The translations under genes were made by a program, and so were the position numbers. This document shows positions 45,002-55,030 of a stretch of 64,000 nt of DNA, piece by piece. This DNA is from CAYPIE01 sp964410665 (GTDB taxonomy: Bacteria > Planctomycetota > Planctomycetia > Gemmatales > Gemmataceae), in NCBI GenBank assembly GCA_964410665.1, contig CAYPIE010000010.1:1-64000 (forward strand). The letters are read 5' to 3'. How positions within the stretch are numbered: the first letter of the stretch is position 1; every line of letters begins with the position of its first letter. The notes beneath the pieces were generated by a model. The model ran no database searches. It was not told where the DNA came from and saw only the letters and a list, made by a program, of their open reading frames with translations.

Positions 45002-45042
45002 CTACGTCACGGTCCTGAAGGGTCCTTGGGAAGAGGTGTGGA

Positions 45043-45474
45043 TCAGCCTTCTTGGCTGAGGCGCTTCAGATGTTGGAGTTGCCCGTCCTCGGTGCGGATT
45101 TTCAGTCCCTTTTGATCGATGGATAGCACTTTGTCCTTGGAAGCTGTGCCCGGTTTGACCAGGGGTGGTTCCATGTTCTTGACAACCTCCAACAGATGGC
45201 CGTTCTTGATCCTCCAGGTTGCTTCAAGTTGGTAAGTGCGGGTTTGTCCCATCTGAGTCGCCTTGATCGTGGCGGCCATGGTGCCATCGGACTTGTACTC
45301 GGCGGTGGCCTCGATCTTGATCCCCTGTCGTTCTTCGTGGAATCGCCAGTTGCCAACCAACCACTTCTGGATCGTGGCGTCGGCCAGCTTTTTGGCCGGG
45401 TCTTGCGCCCAAAGGAAACTCCCAGACAGGACCAGTAGTGAAAGGGACAGTCGTCCCAGCCAACGGAAGGTCAT
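45043..45474 (-). CDS. Small exported protein, unknown function
   Basis: A 143-residue protein with a signal peptide (WLGRLSLSLLVLSGSFLWAQ) and a beta-rich mature part opening with KWLVGNWRFHEE, then AEYKSDGTMAATIKATQ and YQLEATWRIKNGHLLEVVKN. The pattern LVGxW plus antiparallel strands resembles lipocalin-like stress or lipid-binding proteins and the protein at 19723-20211. ATG 45474 has GGAG at a spacing of 8. Convergent with the metallopeptidase gene. Confidence 0.75.
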   Translation of the reverse strand: MTFRWLGRLSLSLLVLSGSFLWAQDPAKKLADATIQKWLVGNWRFHEERQGIKIEATAEYKSDGTMAATIKATQMGQTRTYQLEATWRIKNGHLLEVVKNMEPPLVKPGTASKDKVLSIDQKGLKIRTEDGQLQHLKRLSQEG

Positions 45475-45585
45475 GACCATGGCTCCAGGAATGCGTGCAA
45501 ATGCTCGCACGGCGATGGCGAAGATAGGCATAACCTAGGCGTTTCACCGGGCGTGGCAAGCGGCGTCGAGTTGACGGCTGGCATT

Positions 45586-48500
45586 TCAGGGGGTGGCGGG
45601 GGGAGCCTCGGCCGGTATCGCCGCTTCCTGTCCGCCGAGCCAAAAGCGTAGGCTGCCATCGCGGCCCAAGGACAGCAGTTTGGTAAAGTTGCCTTGTCGC
45701 ACCAACGCCATGGCCTGTACGGCATCGGAGTGACCCCGCAGGATGCCCCGTTCCTGACCGGTTTGTGCATCCCACAGACGCACGGTGCGGTCGGCACTGC
45801 CGGAAATCATCGTTTGGCCATCTTCGGTGAACAAAAGCGTGGTCACCTGATCGGCGTGCCCACGGAGTTGGGCCTGATGGTCCAGAGTGGGAGCAGGAGC
45901 GGGTTGAAATTTCCATAAATGAATATTGCCAAGTTGATCTCCAGAGGCCACAATGCTGCCGCTATAGGGGTCCATGGCCAGCGAGGTAATGGCTTCTGCA
46001 TGCGCCTTGGCCACCTGACAAAGGCATTCGGGATTGCCCACCTGCCAAACTTCCAAGGTGCCACCTGAGGCGGTCAGTAAAAAGCGGCTATCCGGGGTGA
46101 AGCACATCGCTTGGAAGGGGGCGCGTAGCGATTTGTCCATGCTTACCAACGTCCAGTCCTCGGTGTGCCAGATCTCGATGCCGCGTTCCCCGACCACAGC
46201 GAGGTAGCGTTCGTTGGGCGAGACCAGTAACCCATGTAGGTGGCCCAGCTGCACGGGAAGCTGGTGCATGGACGGAGGGTCGGCAGGCGGGCGCGGAGCG
46301 CGTAGCCGACGATCCCTTGGAAAGAGACTGCCCCGCGCGAACGGTTTCCGATCTTCGGGGTGTTCGAGTGGCAAGCTCCACACGCGAACTGAGCCATCCT
46401 GCCCAGCCGAGACCAACCCGCGGGAATTCGGGAGAAATGCCATGTCAGTGATCTTGCCGGGGTGCCCAGGCAGGCTAGGCAGTTTCCTGGCGCTTGGGCG
46501 GCTTAGCCCGAGGCGGTCCGGGTTCATCCAGCGGGGCACGAATTGCTTGAGCATTTGGGCCAACTGAAGGACGGTCCGAAGTTCGCCCTGGATCAGACCG
46601 TGGATGCGCCAGAGGTGGATCTGACCATTTTGCTCTGCAGTAGCGACCAGTCGCGTGCGCGGGTTTACCGCGGCCGAGGTCAGCTGTGGGTCGTTCCCCA
46701 GTTGAACCATCCGATCGGCCTCATCGTTCAACTTCCACAAGCGGAGGGTGTGATCGAGAGAAGCACTGGCCAAGTAGCGACGATCGGGGGAGAAAGCCAC
46801 ACTGCTGACTGGGCCCTCGTGGCCCTTGAACACCGCGTGCTCGCGGCCTGTATCGGGCTCCCAAAGCCGGACGGTCCGGTCGTTGCCTCCGGTGGCCAGC
46901 CACCGACCTTCGGGGCTGTAACGCACACATAAAGCAGGCGCGATGTGACCGCGTAAACGCGTCCGCAAAGTTTGTTGATTGAGGTCCCATATGCTGACAT
47001 TATTGCGTGCCGCGGTCGTCACGACTGCCAAGGAGTCGCCGGTAGGGCTGATCGCCAAGCTGCGGATGGCTTCCTCAACACGACAGATGACCTCGGGTTT
47101 GAGGCGTTTGTGCTGTTTGAACGCTTGGTCGGCTTGCCGCCGCTTGGTCGGGGGTGGCTGCTCACTCGTCGCCTTGCGGATCGTCTTGAGGGGCGTCCGC
47201 CAGACCCGTCCATCGTCGCCGCCGCTCATCAGCCAATCCCCCTGCGGTGCGAAGGTGACCGCGTAGACATCGCGATGCTGACTGACCATGGTCGTCACCA
47301 CCTGGATGGTGTTGAGTTCCTGCACACGGCTCGGGGTTTGGGTGAACTCCCAATACTGCACTCCTTGGTTGCCGGCCGCGGCGAGCTGACGACTATTCGA
47401 CGCAAAGGCCAGACACCGCACCAGCCGGTCCGACGGGCCATGCAGTACGTGGCTCGGTTCCAAAGTCGGAACGGCCCCTGGAGGGTGGCGCAATCGCCGT
47501 GGGGATCGCCCGAACCGCCAGCTGGTCATCCCCGGCTTTAGGTACTCGGGTAACCACCATAGACGGATGGTGCCATCATCGCCCGCACCGGCCAGGAAGT
47601 GGCCATTGGGAGCGAACGCTAGGCTTCGGACCGGATCTTCATGACCGCGCAGGATGGCTCGCAAGCGTCCGGTCTCCGGGTCCCAAAGCCGCACGCTTCC
47701 ATCCTGGCTGGCGCTGGCGACCAAGCTACTATCGGGGGCGAAGGTGATGTCGCTGATGGGTTGGTCATGGCCTCGGAGAACAGCATGACGACGTGATGCC
47801 AGGGTGTGCAGGTAGTGCCAGGTAAAGTCACGGAGCTCGACCGGACACCCTTGGTTGTCTTCGAGTAACTCGGTGGCTCGTTGCGGATCGCGTTCGACTA
47901 GATTGGCCACCTGCAACAGTTGCAGGGCATACAAGCTGCGTTGGTAGAGCCGTGATTGTTCCTCGGCACGATTGGCCTGCTTGATGGCTTCGGTGCGTTG
48001 TCGATCGGCGTCATCGCGTGCTTTTCGCGCGACCTCGGCCTCGCCACGCAAGCGCTGGATAAACCATAGACTGACGATCAACAAGGTGAGCAAGGCCACC
48101 AGGCTGACAAACACCATACCGGTGAGGGCAGGGCGTTTGCGTGCAAGCTTCCAACCGCGTGACCACACACCACTGGGTCGTGCCGCGATCGGTTCGCCTT
48201 GCAGAAATCGCTGTAGGTCCTCGGCCAGCGCGAAAGCGCTGGCGTAGCGTGCACGGGGGTGCTTGTGCAGACAGCTGAGGCAGATGGTCTCCAGATCGCG
48301 TGGGATCTTGGGGGCCAGTTGCCGCGGTGCTACGGGTTCGTCTTTGACCACCTGCATCACGGTGTCGAGCGGAGTTTCGCCGCGGAACGGGGGGCGACCG
48401 GTGAGCAGTTCATAGAGAATGACGCCCAAGGCGTAGATGTCGGCGGCCGGGCCGACATCGCGGTTGCGGCCGGATGCTTGTTCCGGGGCCAGATAACTTG

Positions 48501-49272
48501 GCGTGCCCAGCACCGCCCCGGTGCCGGTCATGCCGGTGCCGTCGAAGTGGCTGCGCTGCTCGGGGGATTGCTCGGTCGAAAACCGTTTGGCCAAGCCGAA
48601 GTCGGTAATCTTGGGACAGGCGTTGTCCAGAATCAGATGCCGCATGGCCAAGAGGTTGGCCGGCACCAGACCAGTCGCCTCCGGGAATTGCAACAAGACA
48701 TTGGCAGGTTTTAAGTCCCGATGCACGATCCCCCGCTCGTGCGCACAATGGATGGCACGCGCCAGTGTTTCCACTAGCTTCGCCGCCCCGCCGAACGGCC
48801 AGGGCGTCCCGTCGATATACTGCTCGAGGGTGCCCCCCTCAATGTATTCCAGGGCGAGATAGGGTGTGCCATCGGACTGGCCAATTTCATAGATCTGCAC
48901 GATGTGCCGATGCTGGAGCGCGGCGACCGCCTCGGCTTCACGACGAAAGCGATCGCGTTCGCGCTCGCCGACATGACTGCCGCCTAGAATCATTTTGAGG
49001 GCGGTGAGTCGATTAAGCGACGCATGGCGGGCGCGATAGACCACGCCCATCCCCCCTCGGCCGATCTCGCCAAGGATGTGATAGCCTGGGACCTTAGGGA
49101 TTGGGAGGGCGGAGACAGGCAGCGACCTCGGGGCTTCACTGGTCGAGGCATCCAACTGCTGCAGTTGTTCGAGCCCGAATTCTGCCGACACCGTCGGCTC
49201 GGGCTGCGACTCGAGCTCGGGATGGGGCGATTGTTCTTGGGTTTGGTTCGGGTCGGTGGGATCAGCAGCCAT
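45586..49272 (-). CDS. Ser/Thr protein kinase with WD40 repeat sensor domain
   Basis: A 1228-residue protein. Kinase domain about 64-350: GRGGMG (71-76), ALK lysine (93), HRDLKPAN (184), DFGLAK (224), GTPSYLAPEQ. A transmembrane helix lies at about 385-405, followed by a coiled coil (AEVARKARDDADRQRTEAIK). WD40 repeats fill about 490-1220 (for example ISDITFAPDSSLVASASQDG then SVRLWDPETG; VSSVAFSPDRRYLASASLDH). All catalytic residues are present. The kinase-TM-WD40 arrangement is common in planctomycetes. ATG 49272 has GAGG upstream. Signal and targets unknown. Confidence 0.95.
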   Translation of the reverse strand: MAADPTDPNQTQEQSPHPELESQPEPTVSAEFGLEQLQQLDASTSEAPRSLPVSALPIPKVPGYHILGEIGRGGMGVVYRARHASLNRLTALKMILGGSHVGERERDRFRREAEAVAALQHRHIVQIYEIGQSDGTPYLALEYIEGGTLEQYIDGTPWPFGGAAKLVETLARAIHCAHERGIVHRDLKPANVLLQFPEATGLVPANLLAMRHLILDNACPKITDFGLAKRFSTEQSPEQRSHFDGTGMTGTGAVLGTPSYLAPEQASGRNRDVGPAADIYALGVILYELLTGRPPFRGETPLDTVMQVVKDEPVAPRQLAPKIPRDLETICLSCLHKHPRARYASAFALAEDLQRFLQGEPIAARPSGVWSRGWKLARKRPALTGMVFVSLVALLTLLIVSLWFIQRLRGEAEVARKARDDADRQRTEAIKQANRAEEQSRLYQRSLYALQLLQVANLVERDPQRATELLEDNQGCPVELRDFTWHYLHTLASRRHAVLRGHDQPISDITFAPDSSLVASASQDGSVRLWDPETGRLRAILRGHEDPVRSLAFAPNGHFLAGAGDDGTIRLWWLPEYLKPGMTSWRFGRSPRRLRHPPGAVPTLEPSHVLHGPSDRLVRCLAFASNSRQLAAAGNQGVQYWEFTQTPSRVQELNTIQVVTTMVSQHRDVYAVTFAPQGDWLMSGGDDGRVWRTPLKTIRKATSEQPPPTKRRQADQAFKQHKRLKPEVICRVEEAIRSLAISPTGDSLAVVTTAARNNVSIWDLNQQTLRTRLRGHIAPALCVRYSPEGRWLATGGNDRTVRLWEPDTGREHAVFKGHEGPVSSVAFSPDRRYLASASLDHTLRLWKLNDEADRMVQLGNDPQLTSAAVNPRTRLVATAEQNGQIHLWRIHGLIQGELRTVLQLAQMLKQFVPRWMNPDRLGLSRPSARKLPSLPGHPGKITDMAFLPNSRGLVSAGQDGSVRVWSLPLEHPEDRKPFARGSLFPRDRRLRAPRPPADPPSMHQLPVQLGHLHGLLVSPNERYLAVVGERGIEIWHTEDWTLVSMDKSLRAPFQAMCFTPDSRFLLTASGGTLEVWQVGNPECLCQVAKAHAEAITSLAMDPYSGSIVASGDQLGNIHLWKFQPAPAPTLDHQAQLRGHADQVTTLLFTEDGQTMISGSADRTVRLWDAQTGQERGILRGHSDAVQAMALVRQGNFTKLLSLGRDGSLRFWLGGQEAAIPAEAPPATP

Positions 49273-49563
49273 CAGATTGCCTCAAGGCACATGGGAGAGC
49301 CTTCAATCTTCTCCATTTTAGGCAAAGCTTTCCAGCACGGGAATCCGAGGCCCAAGCTCGCTGGGGAAATGAGAAGGATTTCATCGCTTGAGAAAACGTT
49401 CAGATTTTGTGGATTCGCAGCAAATCCTCACCCGACACGGTTGAGGACGGGATAGCGAGGGGGATCCATGCAAAGGAAACTCGACAAGGCAAGAATAATC
49501 CGCTATGGAAGAAGCAAGCGTGATTCTGCCCATGAGGCTCGACCAAGGGAGGGATGGTTGCGT

Positions 49564-50421
49564 ATGCGATGGTTGATTTGGACAGTCTGCACCGCAGGGC
49601 TTTCGGTGACGGGTGTGCACGCTGCGGAGGACAAAACGCCGTTTACCGGCCAATCGGTTCGCATCATCAGAGATATTGCCTACCACAACGGCAGCACCAG
49701 CGACCCGATTAAGCACAAGCTCGATCTGTATTTACCCGCCGAGCAAACCGACTTCCCCGTTTATTTCTTTGTGCACGGCGGAGCCTGGCGGATGGGCGAC
49801 AAGAGTTGGTATGGCAAGATGGGCCGCATGCTCGCCGAGCAGGGCATCGGCTGCGTGATTACCAACTACCGCCTTTCCCCCAAGGTGAAACACCCAGCGC
49901 ATATTGAGGATGTTGCAGAGGCGTTTGCCTGGACATATAAGCATATACAGGATTATGGTGGGAGCGCGAAACAGATTTTTCTGGCCGGGCATTCCGCCGG
50001 GGCCCATCTGGTCTCCCTGTTGGCCACCGATGAGTCCTATTTACAGGCTCACCAGCTAGGTTTCGATGCGCTCAAGGGTGTCATCGCCATGAGTGGGGTG
50101 TACACCGTGTTACCGACGGTGATGTATCAGAGTGTATTTGGCCGAGATGAGCGAACGCGGAAACGCGCTTTTCCCATCACCCATGTCCATGGTGATCATC
50201 CGCCGTTTTTGATTTTGTACGCCGAAGCCGATTTCCCGCTGATCGATTTGATGTCGGAGACTTTTTCGAAGAAGCTCAAGCAAACTCAATGTCCCGTGGA
50301 ACAGCTTGAAATCAAAAATCGTGACCACATCTCACTCATGGCCAATGCGTTTAAGGCCAGTGACGTGACCACTCAGACGATTCTGAGGTTTATGAAGGCA
50401 CGACTGGGCGTGATGAAGTAA
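49564..50421 (+). CDS. Exported alpha/beta-hydrolase (esterase/lipase type)
   Basis: A 285-residue esterase of the hormone-sensitive-lipase-like group: signal peptide (RWLIWTVCTAGLSVTGVHAA), oxyanion motif FFVHGGAWRMGD, nucleophile LAGHSAGAHLV, acid in LILYAEADFPL and base in NRDHISLM. ATG 49564 is the start of the signal peptide; the frame is open 32 codons further upstream with a charged, non-exported sequence. It is followed by a glycosyltransferase gene after 35 bp. Substrate unknown. Confidence 0.9.
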   Translation: MRWLIWTVCTAGLSVTGVHAAEDKTPFTGQSVRIIRDIAYHNGSTSDPIKHKLDLYLPAEQTDFPVYFFVHGGAWRMGDKSWYGKMGRMLAEQGIGCVITNYRLSPKVKHPAHIEDVAEAFAWTYKHIQDYGGSAKQIFLAGHSAGAHLVSLLATDESYLQAHQLGFDALKGVIAMSGVYTVLPTVMYQSVFGRDERTRKRAFPITHVHGDHPPFLILYAEADFPLIDLMSETFSKKLKQTQCPVEQLEIKNRDHISLMANAFKASDVTTQTILRFMKARLGVMK

Positions 50422-50456
50422 GCGTGCACGCTGCCCGGGGATAACCACCACAGACT

Positions 50457-51392
50457 ATGCTCTCAATTGTAATCGTCAACTACAACACCCGGGCGATGTT
50501 GCAAGCGTGTTTGAGCTCGGTACGCGATACCGTTGCGGATGCGCAAATCATTGTGGTGGATAATGCCAGCAGCGATGACTCGGTTGCCATGGTGCGGCGT
50601 ACCTTTCCCGAAGTGATCCTGGTCGAACTGCCCAAGAATGTTGGCTTTGCCGCTGGGAACAACGCGGGCTTGAAATACGCCAGCGGCGATCCAATCCTGT
50701 TGTTAAACTCCGACACCGTGGTGCTGGAGGGGAGCTTACAACAGTGTGTGGACTATTTGGAGTCGCATCCTCAGGTCGGTGCTCTGAGTGCGCGGTTGCT
50801 TGGTGCCGATGGGCAACGCCAGCAGAGTGCACATCCTTATCCAAGCGTCTGGAACGATCTCCGCTTTGCCTTTCGCCGACCGGTGGCTCCGGCGAACCAC
50901 CAGGGCATCACCCATGGTTGGCTGATGGGGGCAGCCCTGTTTCTGCGTCGCCAGGCCTTTGAACAGGTGGGAGGAACCCTGGATGAGGGGACCTTTATGT
51001 ACTGGGAGGATGCCGATCTGTCGATCCGGCTACATAAGGCCGGTTGGTTGCTGGCAGTCCATCCAGACGCGACGATCTGGCATTATGGTGGTGCTTCCGG
51101 GGGCGGTCAGGATAACGATCGTCGCTCGGACCTCCAAGCGTGGTACGACTACGGGCAACTTCGCTGGTATCGCCGCCATCGTCCTTTGGCCAGCCAGCTG
51201 GCGCTTTATTTGCTCGAATGGCATCGAGTGGTTCGGATGACCGTGCAGGCGATGTTCCATGAGCACAAAACCCATCATCGCCGTCTGGCGGGCGTCCTGG
51301 TGAATGCCTTGCTCAGCTGGCCGCTCGGGCGAAAACCACCCCGGCCTGGCCAGAAACCGAAGGCTCGCAACGGAATCCAGGGCAGTCTCTGA
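50457..51392 (+). CDS. Family 2 glycosyltransferase (rhamnosyltransferase-like)
   Basis: A 311-residue GT-A glycosyltransferase. Motifs: LSIVIVNYNTRAMLQACLSS, IIVVDNASSDDSVAMV, NVGFAAGNNAGLKYA, the NSD divalent-metal motif in LLLNSDTVVL and the acceptor-side WEDADLSIRLHKAGW. Likely transfers a sugar to an envelope glycan. Start ATG 50457. Cotranscription with the esterase is likely from spacing and strand. Confidence 0.93.
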   Translation: MLSIVIVNYNTRAMLQACLSSVRDTVADAQIIVVDNASSDDSVAMVRRTFPEVILVELPKNVGFAAGNNAGLKYASGDPILLLNSDTVVLEGSLQQCVDYLESHPQVGALSARLLGADGQRQQSAHPYPSVWNDLRFAFRRPVAPANHQGITHGWLMGAALFLRRQAFEQVGGTLDEGTFMYWEDADLSIRLHKAGWLLAVHPDATIWHYGGASGGGQDNDRRSDLQAWYDYGQLRWYRRHRPLASQLALYLLEWHRVVRMTVQAMFHEHKTHHRRLAGVLVNALLSWPLGRKPPRPGQKPKARNGIQGSL

Positions 51393-51407
51393 GCGAACGC
51401 CATCTGC

Positions 51408-51998
51408 TCACCGCTTGATCGGCATATCCTGGCGAGGTTGGATCGACCAGGTAAGTGGGATCGTCCGGGCCACCTTGATCAACTTTTTGGCCTTTTGTTG
51501 CATTTCGGGCGGCAAGAATGCTAGAGCCAGTTTGCGTAGCACTGGCCGCTTTTCCATCGCCGCGTTGTCGATGCCCACCACGGTGATGGTCACCCCGGCC
51601 GGACCGAGGTTGGCCGCTAGCTTTTTGCGGAAGGCAGGCACCTGCGTCTGCAGGATGGCGGCGATGAACTTGAGGTCCGCTTTCGTCTGGTCGTCGGTAC
51701 TTTTCTCCCCTTGGTCCCGTAACAGGTCGGCAATCGGCTGTTCAGCCTGGACCGACTGCATCAACGTGTTCAGTGTGTCGGCGGCGGAGCGGTCCAGGAT
51801 CACCTTGTAGCCACTCTTGAGCAGCTCGATCCGGACCGGCAGTTCGCTAGTCTCGCTCGGCCGGGCCGGCCGAGCGGCGGCACTGGGATCGGGGTTCGTT
51901 GCGGCGGGAGCTGTCTCGGGGCTCGGTTCTTGACCGGTCAGACTGGCAGGACAGACCAGGAGTACCGCGCATAGAAACAAGAGAATATGGTAGTTCAT
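51408..51998 (-). CDS. Exported protein, unknown function
   Basis: A 196-residue protein with signal peptide (ILLFLCAVLLVCPASLTGQE), an Ala/Pro-rich spacer and a C-terminal alpha/beta region (ELPVRIELLKSGYKVILDRS, ADLKFIAAILQTQVPAFRKK, LGPAGVTITVVGIDNAAME). No family recognised. It lies 21 bp after the AAA ATPase gene on the same strand and is probably cotranscribed with it. Confidence 0.7.
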   Translation of the reverse strand: MNYHILLFLCAVLLVCPASLTGQEPSPETAPAATNPDPSAAARPARPSETSELPVRIELLKSGYKVILDRSAADTLNTLMQSVQAEQPIADLLRDQGEKSTDDQTKADLKFIAAILQTQVPAFRKKLAANLGPAGVTITVVGIDNAAMEKRPVLRKLALAFLPPEMQQKAKKLIKVARTIPLTWSIQPRQDMPIKR

Positions 51999-52019
51999 CG
52001 GATAACTCTCACGGAAGCA

Positions 52020-53357
52020 TTATTCCCGAGGGGATTGCACCCCCAGGAGGGTACGGGTCAGGGCTCCGCCGTTCAGGGCCAGGTCTTCGAGCGCCATGCG
52101 CAGGTGGGGGGTGCCCACCTGCAACGGCTCCTGATCGCTCTCCTCGGCCGCGAAAACCGCCGCCTTGCGTAGCAGTTCGCGTAAGAAGGCCGCACTTGCG
52201 CCTTCGGTCCGGTGCACCAGATCGTCCCAGCTATCCTGTGCAACCGCCATGCCTTGGCTATACAACGATAACAAGCGACGACGACACTCCGCATCGGGCA
52301 AAGGAATTTCGATCGCTTGATCGATTCGTCCGGGCCGTGAGGACAGTGCAGGTTCCAAGTAGTCGGGCCGGTTGGTGGTCAAGATGAATAATAGGTCGAT
52401 ATCTTCGGCCAGCCCGTCCATCTGGTTGAGCAGTTCGAACAGTAGGGCATTGGCTCCCACGGTTTGATGTGCGCGTTGGGTGCCTATCAGATCGACATCC
52501 TCTAGAATGATGGTGGCGGGGGCAAGCATGCGGGCCAGTTTGCAGGTTTCCTCGATCAGCGCGGCGGAACCGCCGGTGATGAGAAACGCCGTGCGTCCAG
52601 GCATCTGGGCGACCAGATACATGGCCGTGAGTGTCTTGCCGGTCCCGGGCGGTCCATGCAGCAAGATGCCGCGCTTCAGGTGTCGACCGGCGCTACGCAA
52701 TCGTTCGGCCTGGCGACTAAAGCGAAGGGTCTGGCGTTCGACCCGGTCCAAGACCTGAGTGGGTAAAATGATCTTCTCGCGGGCAATCTGAGGCAGCGGA
52801 TGGAACTGGATGTTCAAATCGCCATCGCAATCACCGTCGAGGGAGAGCACCTGACCACGATAGGTGTTGCCATGATAGATGCTGCGTTGCAGTCGTTCGA
52901 GTACGCGTTGGGCGAGCTTCTGCTGCCGCGACATCAGCTGCAGCTGGATCTCCCGACGATAATCGTCGCGTTTGGCGATCCACAGGGCAATCGGCTCGTT
53001 GTGCTCCTGCCACAGGTAGAGCCCGTCAAGGATACAGGTCTGCTTCTGCTCCAATGCGACCGGAATCTGTTCATAGCGCACTGGCCCCACCACATAGTTC
53101 ACCGACGACCGCGGGTGAGCAAGTCGGGCCAGACTCACCTCGGAATGGTCCTCGGGATTCAGGATGCCTATCAGCGTATGTGAATCGACCTGGCCCACCT
53201 GGGTATCAATGGCGCGTTGCACATCGGGCTGCAAGTAGACCTTGAAGGTATGCTCAACCACGGGCAGTTGAGAGGGGTCGCCGTGAAAATGCTCATAGAG
53301 CTGTTGATAAATGGGCGGGGTGGACGCTTTGGGATCAACCTCAGGCGTTTCCGGCAT
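52020..53357 (-). CDS. AAA family ATPase with unusual N-terminal domain
   Basis: A 445-residue ATPase. The C-terminal half is a classical AAA module of the FtsH/Cdc48 type: Walker A GPPGTGKT (235-242), Walker B TIILEDVDLIG, second region of homology ILTTNRPDYLEPALSSRPGR with arginine finger, and a small helical lid. The first 220 residues (FKVYLQPDVQRAIDTQVG, YLWQEHNEPIALWIAKRDDY) are not a recognised domain. No protease motif or membrane helix. ATG 53357 is used with GGAG upstream; a TTG six bases earlier is less likely. Confidence 0.88.
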   Translation of the reverse strand: MPETPEVDPKASTPPIYQQLYEHFHGDPSQLPVVEHTFKVYLQPDVQRAIDTQVGQVDSHTLIGILNPEDHSEVSLARLAHPRSSVNYVVGPVRYEQIPVALEQKQTCILDGLYLWQEHNEPIALWIAKRDDYRREIQLQLMSRQQKLAQRVLERLQRSIYHGNTYRGQVLSLDGDCDGDLNIQFHPLPQIAREKIILPTQVLDRVERQTLRFSRQAERLRSAGRHLKRGILLHGPPGTGKTLTAMYLVAQMPGRTAFLITGGSAALIEETCKLARMLAPATIILEDVDLIGTQRAHQTVGANALLFELLNQMDGLAEDIDLLFILTTNRPDYLEPALSSRPGRIDQAIEIPLPDAECRRRLLSLYSQGMAVAQDSWDDLVHRTEGASAAFLRELLRKAAVFAAEESDQEPLQVGTPHLRMALEDLALNGGALTRTLLGVQSPRE

Positions 53358-53515
53358 GGGCAACTCCGGGTGAGCGATGAAGCAAAACCACTGCTATTCT
53401 CCGGAAGGAACGAGGCCCAGGCAATGCAAGAAGTTCGGTCTTCGCCGGCTTTTTTCCGGCACTGATGGCCGAAAACGGCGAGCTCATCCTTGGTCGGCTT
53501 GCTACACTTCGGAGC

Positions 53516-55030
53516 ATGCATACCGACTCTGACGCCTGTTATCGTGCGCTAGCTGCCCGGGACCGCCGGTTCGATGGTCTGTTTTTTACCGGGGTAAGTA
53601 CCACCGGCATCTATTGCCGGCCAATTTGTCCAACGCGGACGCCCCGCCGTGGCAGTTGCCAATTTTTTCCGAGTGCCGCAGCGGCTGAGCGGGCGGGATT
53701 TCGGCCGTGCTTCCGTTGTCGCCCAGAACTGGCACCAGGGCATGCTCCGATGGATGCCGCGGAGCGGCTTGCTGATGCGGTGGTGGCTCGGATCGAAGCG
53801 GGTGGTTTTCCTGGGGAATTGGTGTCGCTCGAACAGCTGACTGCCGGCCTGGGCCGTTCCGGGCGGCAAATCCGACGGGTGTTGCGGCAAGTGTTGGGGG
53901 TGACCGCGGTCGAACTGTCCCAGACGCATCGTCTGTTATTGGCCAAGCGGCTGTTGACCGAGACATCCCTGCCGATCACCCAGGTAGCACTCGCTAGCGG
54001 CTTCGGAAGTTTACGCCGCTTCCATGCGCTGTTTCGGGCACGCTATCGGCTGCCTCCTAGCGATCTGCGGAAAAATCGAGATCGTGGCAGTGATACCAGT
54101 TGCGTGCAACTTACGCTGGCCTATCGTCCGCCCCTTGCCTGGCCCGCCTTGATGCAATTCCTGGGGCAACGTGCGCTCGCGGGGGTCGAGTCGGTCGCTG
54201 GGCTCAGCTACGCCCGAACGGTGACGCTGGGCAGTCACCAGGGTTGGTTGCGGGTGGCACCTGTGTCAGGTCAGCCGGTATTGCGTGTCGAGGCGTCGCT
54301 GTCGCTTGTGCCTGTGCTTCAAGGCGTCCTGGCTCGCATGCGCAGACTACTAGACCTGGATGCACGGCCGGATGTCATAGACGCTCATCTGAGCAGGGAT
54401 CCACGTCTGGAGGCGGCAATCACGGCCAATCCTGGCCTCCGGGTAGCCGGAGCGTTTGACCCGTTTGAACTGTTGCTTCGAGCAATCCTCGGCCAACAAG
54501 TCTCCGTCCGGGCGGCAACCACCTTGGCGGGCCGCTTCGCGGCAACCTTTGGTGAGCCGGTGACCACCCCCTGGAGCGGCTTGCGCTATACCACCCCGTC
54601 GGCCGCGAAGATCGCTCGAGCGGATCAAGCGACCCTGGTCGCTTTAGGGGTCACGTCTGCGCGGGCTGAGTGTGTTCGCACGCTGGCCTCAGCGGTGGCT
54701 TCGGGGGAGCTGAGTCTGGAACCGATGATTGATCCTGAGCAGCAAATCGCCCACCTTCAGTCTTATCCGGGCATTGGGCCGTGGACCGCGACCTACGTGG
54801 TCATGCGTGGCGTCCGCTGGCCGGATGCGTTTCCGGTGGGCGACCTGGGCTTGCAGAAGGTGTTCGGGCACCGATCGCCTCGGAAGTTGGCCCAGCAAGC
54901 CGAGCCCTGGCGGCCTTGGCGGGCGTATGCCGCGATGCACGCGTGGATGGGATTTTTGACGGCCGAGCAGAAGGACCAGGGACATGCACGAGAGGGTCTA
55001 TTTCACCAGCCAGCCCAGCCCGCTGGGTGA
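53516..55030 (+). CDS. alkA: Ada-AlkA fusion: methyl-DNA sensor plus 3-methyladenine glycosylase
   Basis: A 504-residue repair protein. The N-terminal Ada zinc domain has CYRALAARDRRFDGLFFTGV, GIYCRPIC (C34, C38) and CFRC (C65, C68), all four zinc/acceptor cysteines. An AraC-type HTH follows (about 95-185; ITQVALASGFGSLRRFHALF). Then the AlkA N-domain and HhH-GPD glycosylase domain with LQSYPGIGPWTATYVVMRG and catalytic Asp in FPVGDLGLQ. It thus senses methyl phosphotriesters, may regulate itself, and excises alkylated bases. The start at 53516 matches where Ada proteins begin; the ogt gene overlaps its end by 47 bp. Confidence 0.94.
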   Translation: MHTDSDACYRALAARDRRFDGLFFTGVSTTGIYCRPICPTRTPRRGSCQFFPSAAAAERAGFRPCFRCRPELAPGHAPMDAAERLADAVVARIEAGGFPGELVSLEQLTAGLGRSGRQIRRVLRQVLGVTAVELSQTHRLLLAKRLLTETSLPITQVALASGFGSLRRFHALFRARYRLPPSDLRKNRDRGSDTSCVQLTLAYRPPLAWPALMQFLGQRALAGVESVAGLSYARTVTLGSHQGWLRVAPVSGQPVLRVEASLSLVPVLQGVLARMRRLLDLDARPDVIDAHLSRDPRLEAAITANPGLRVAGAFDPFELLLRAILGQQVSVRAATTLAGRFAATFGEPVTTPWSGLRYTTPSAAKIARADQATLVALGVTSARAECVRTLASAVASGELSLEPMIDPEQQIAHLQSYPGIGPWTATYVVMRGVRWPDAFPVGDLGLQKVFGHRSPRKLAQQAEPWRPWRAYAAMHAWMGFLTAEQKDQGHAREGLFHQPAQPAG

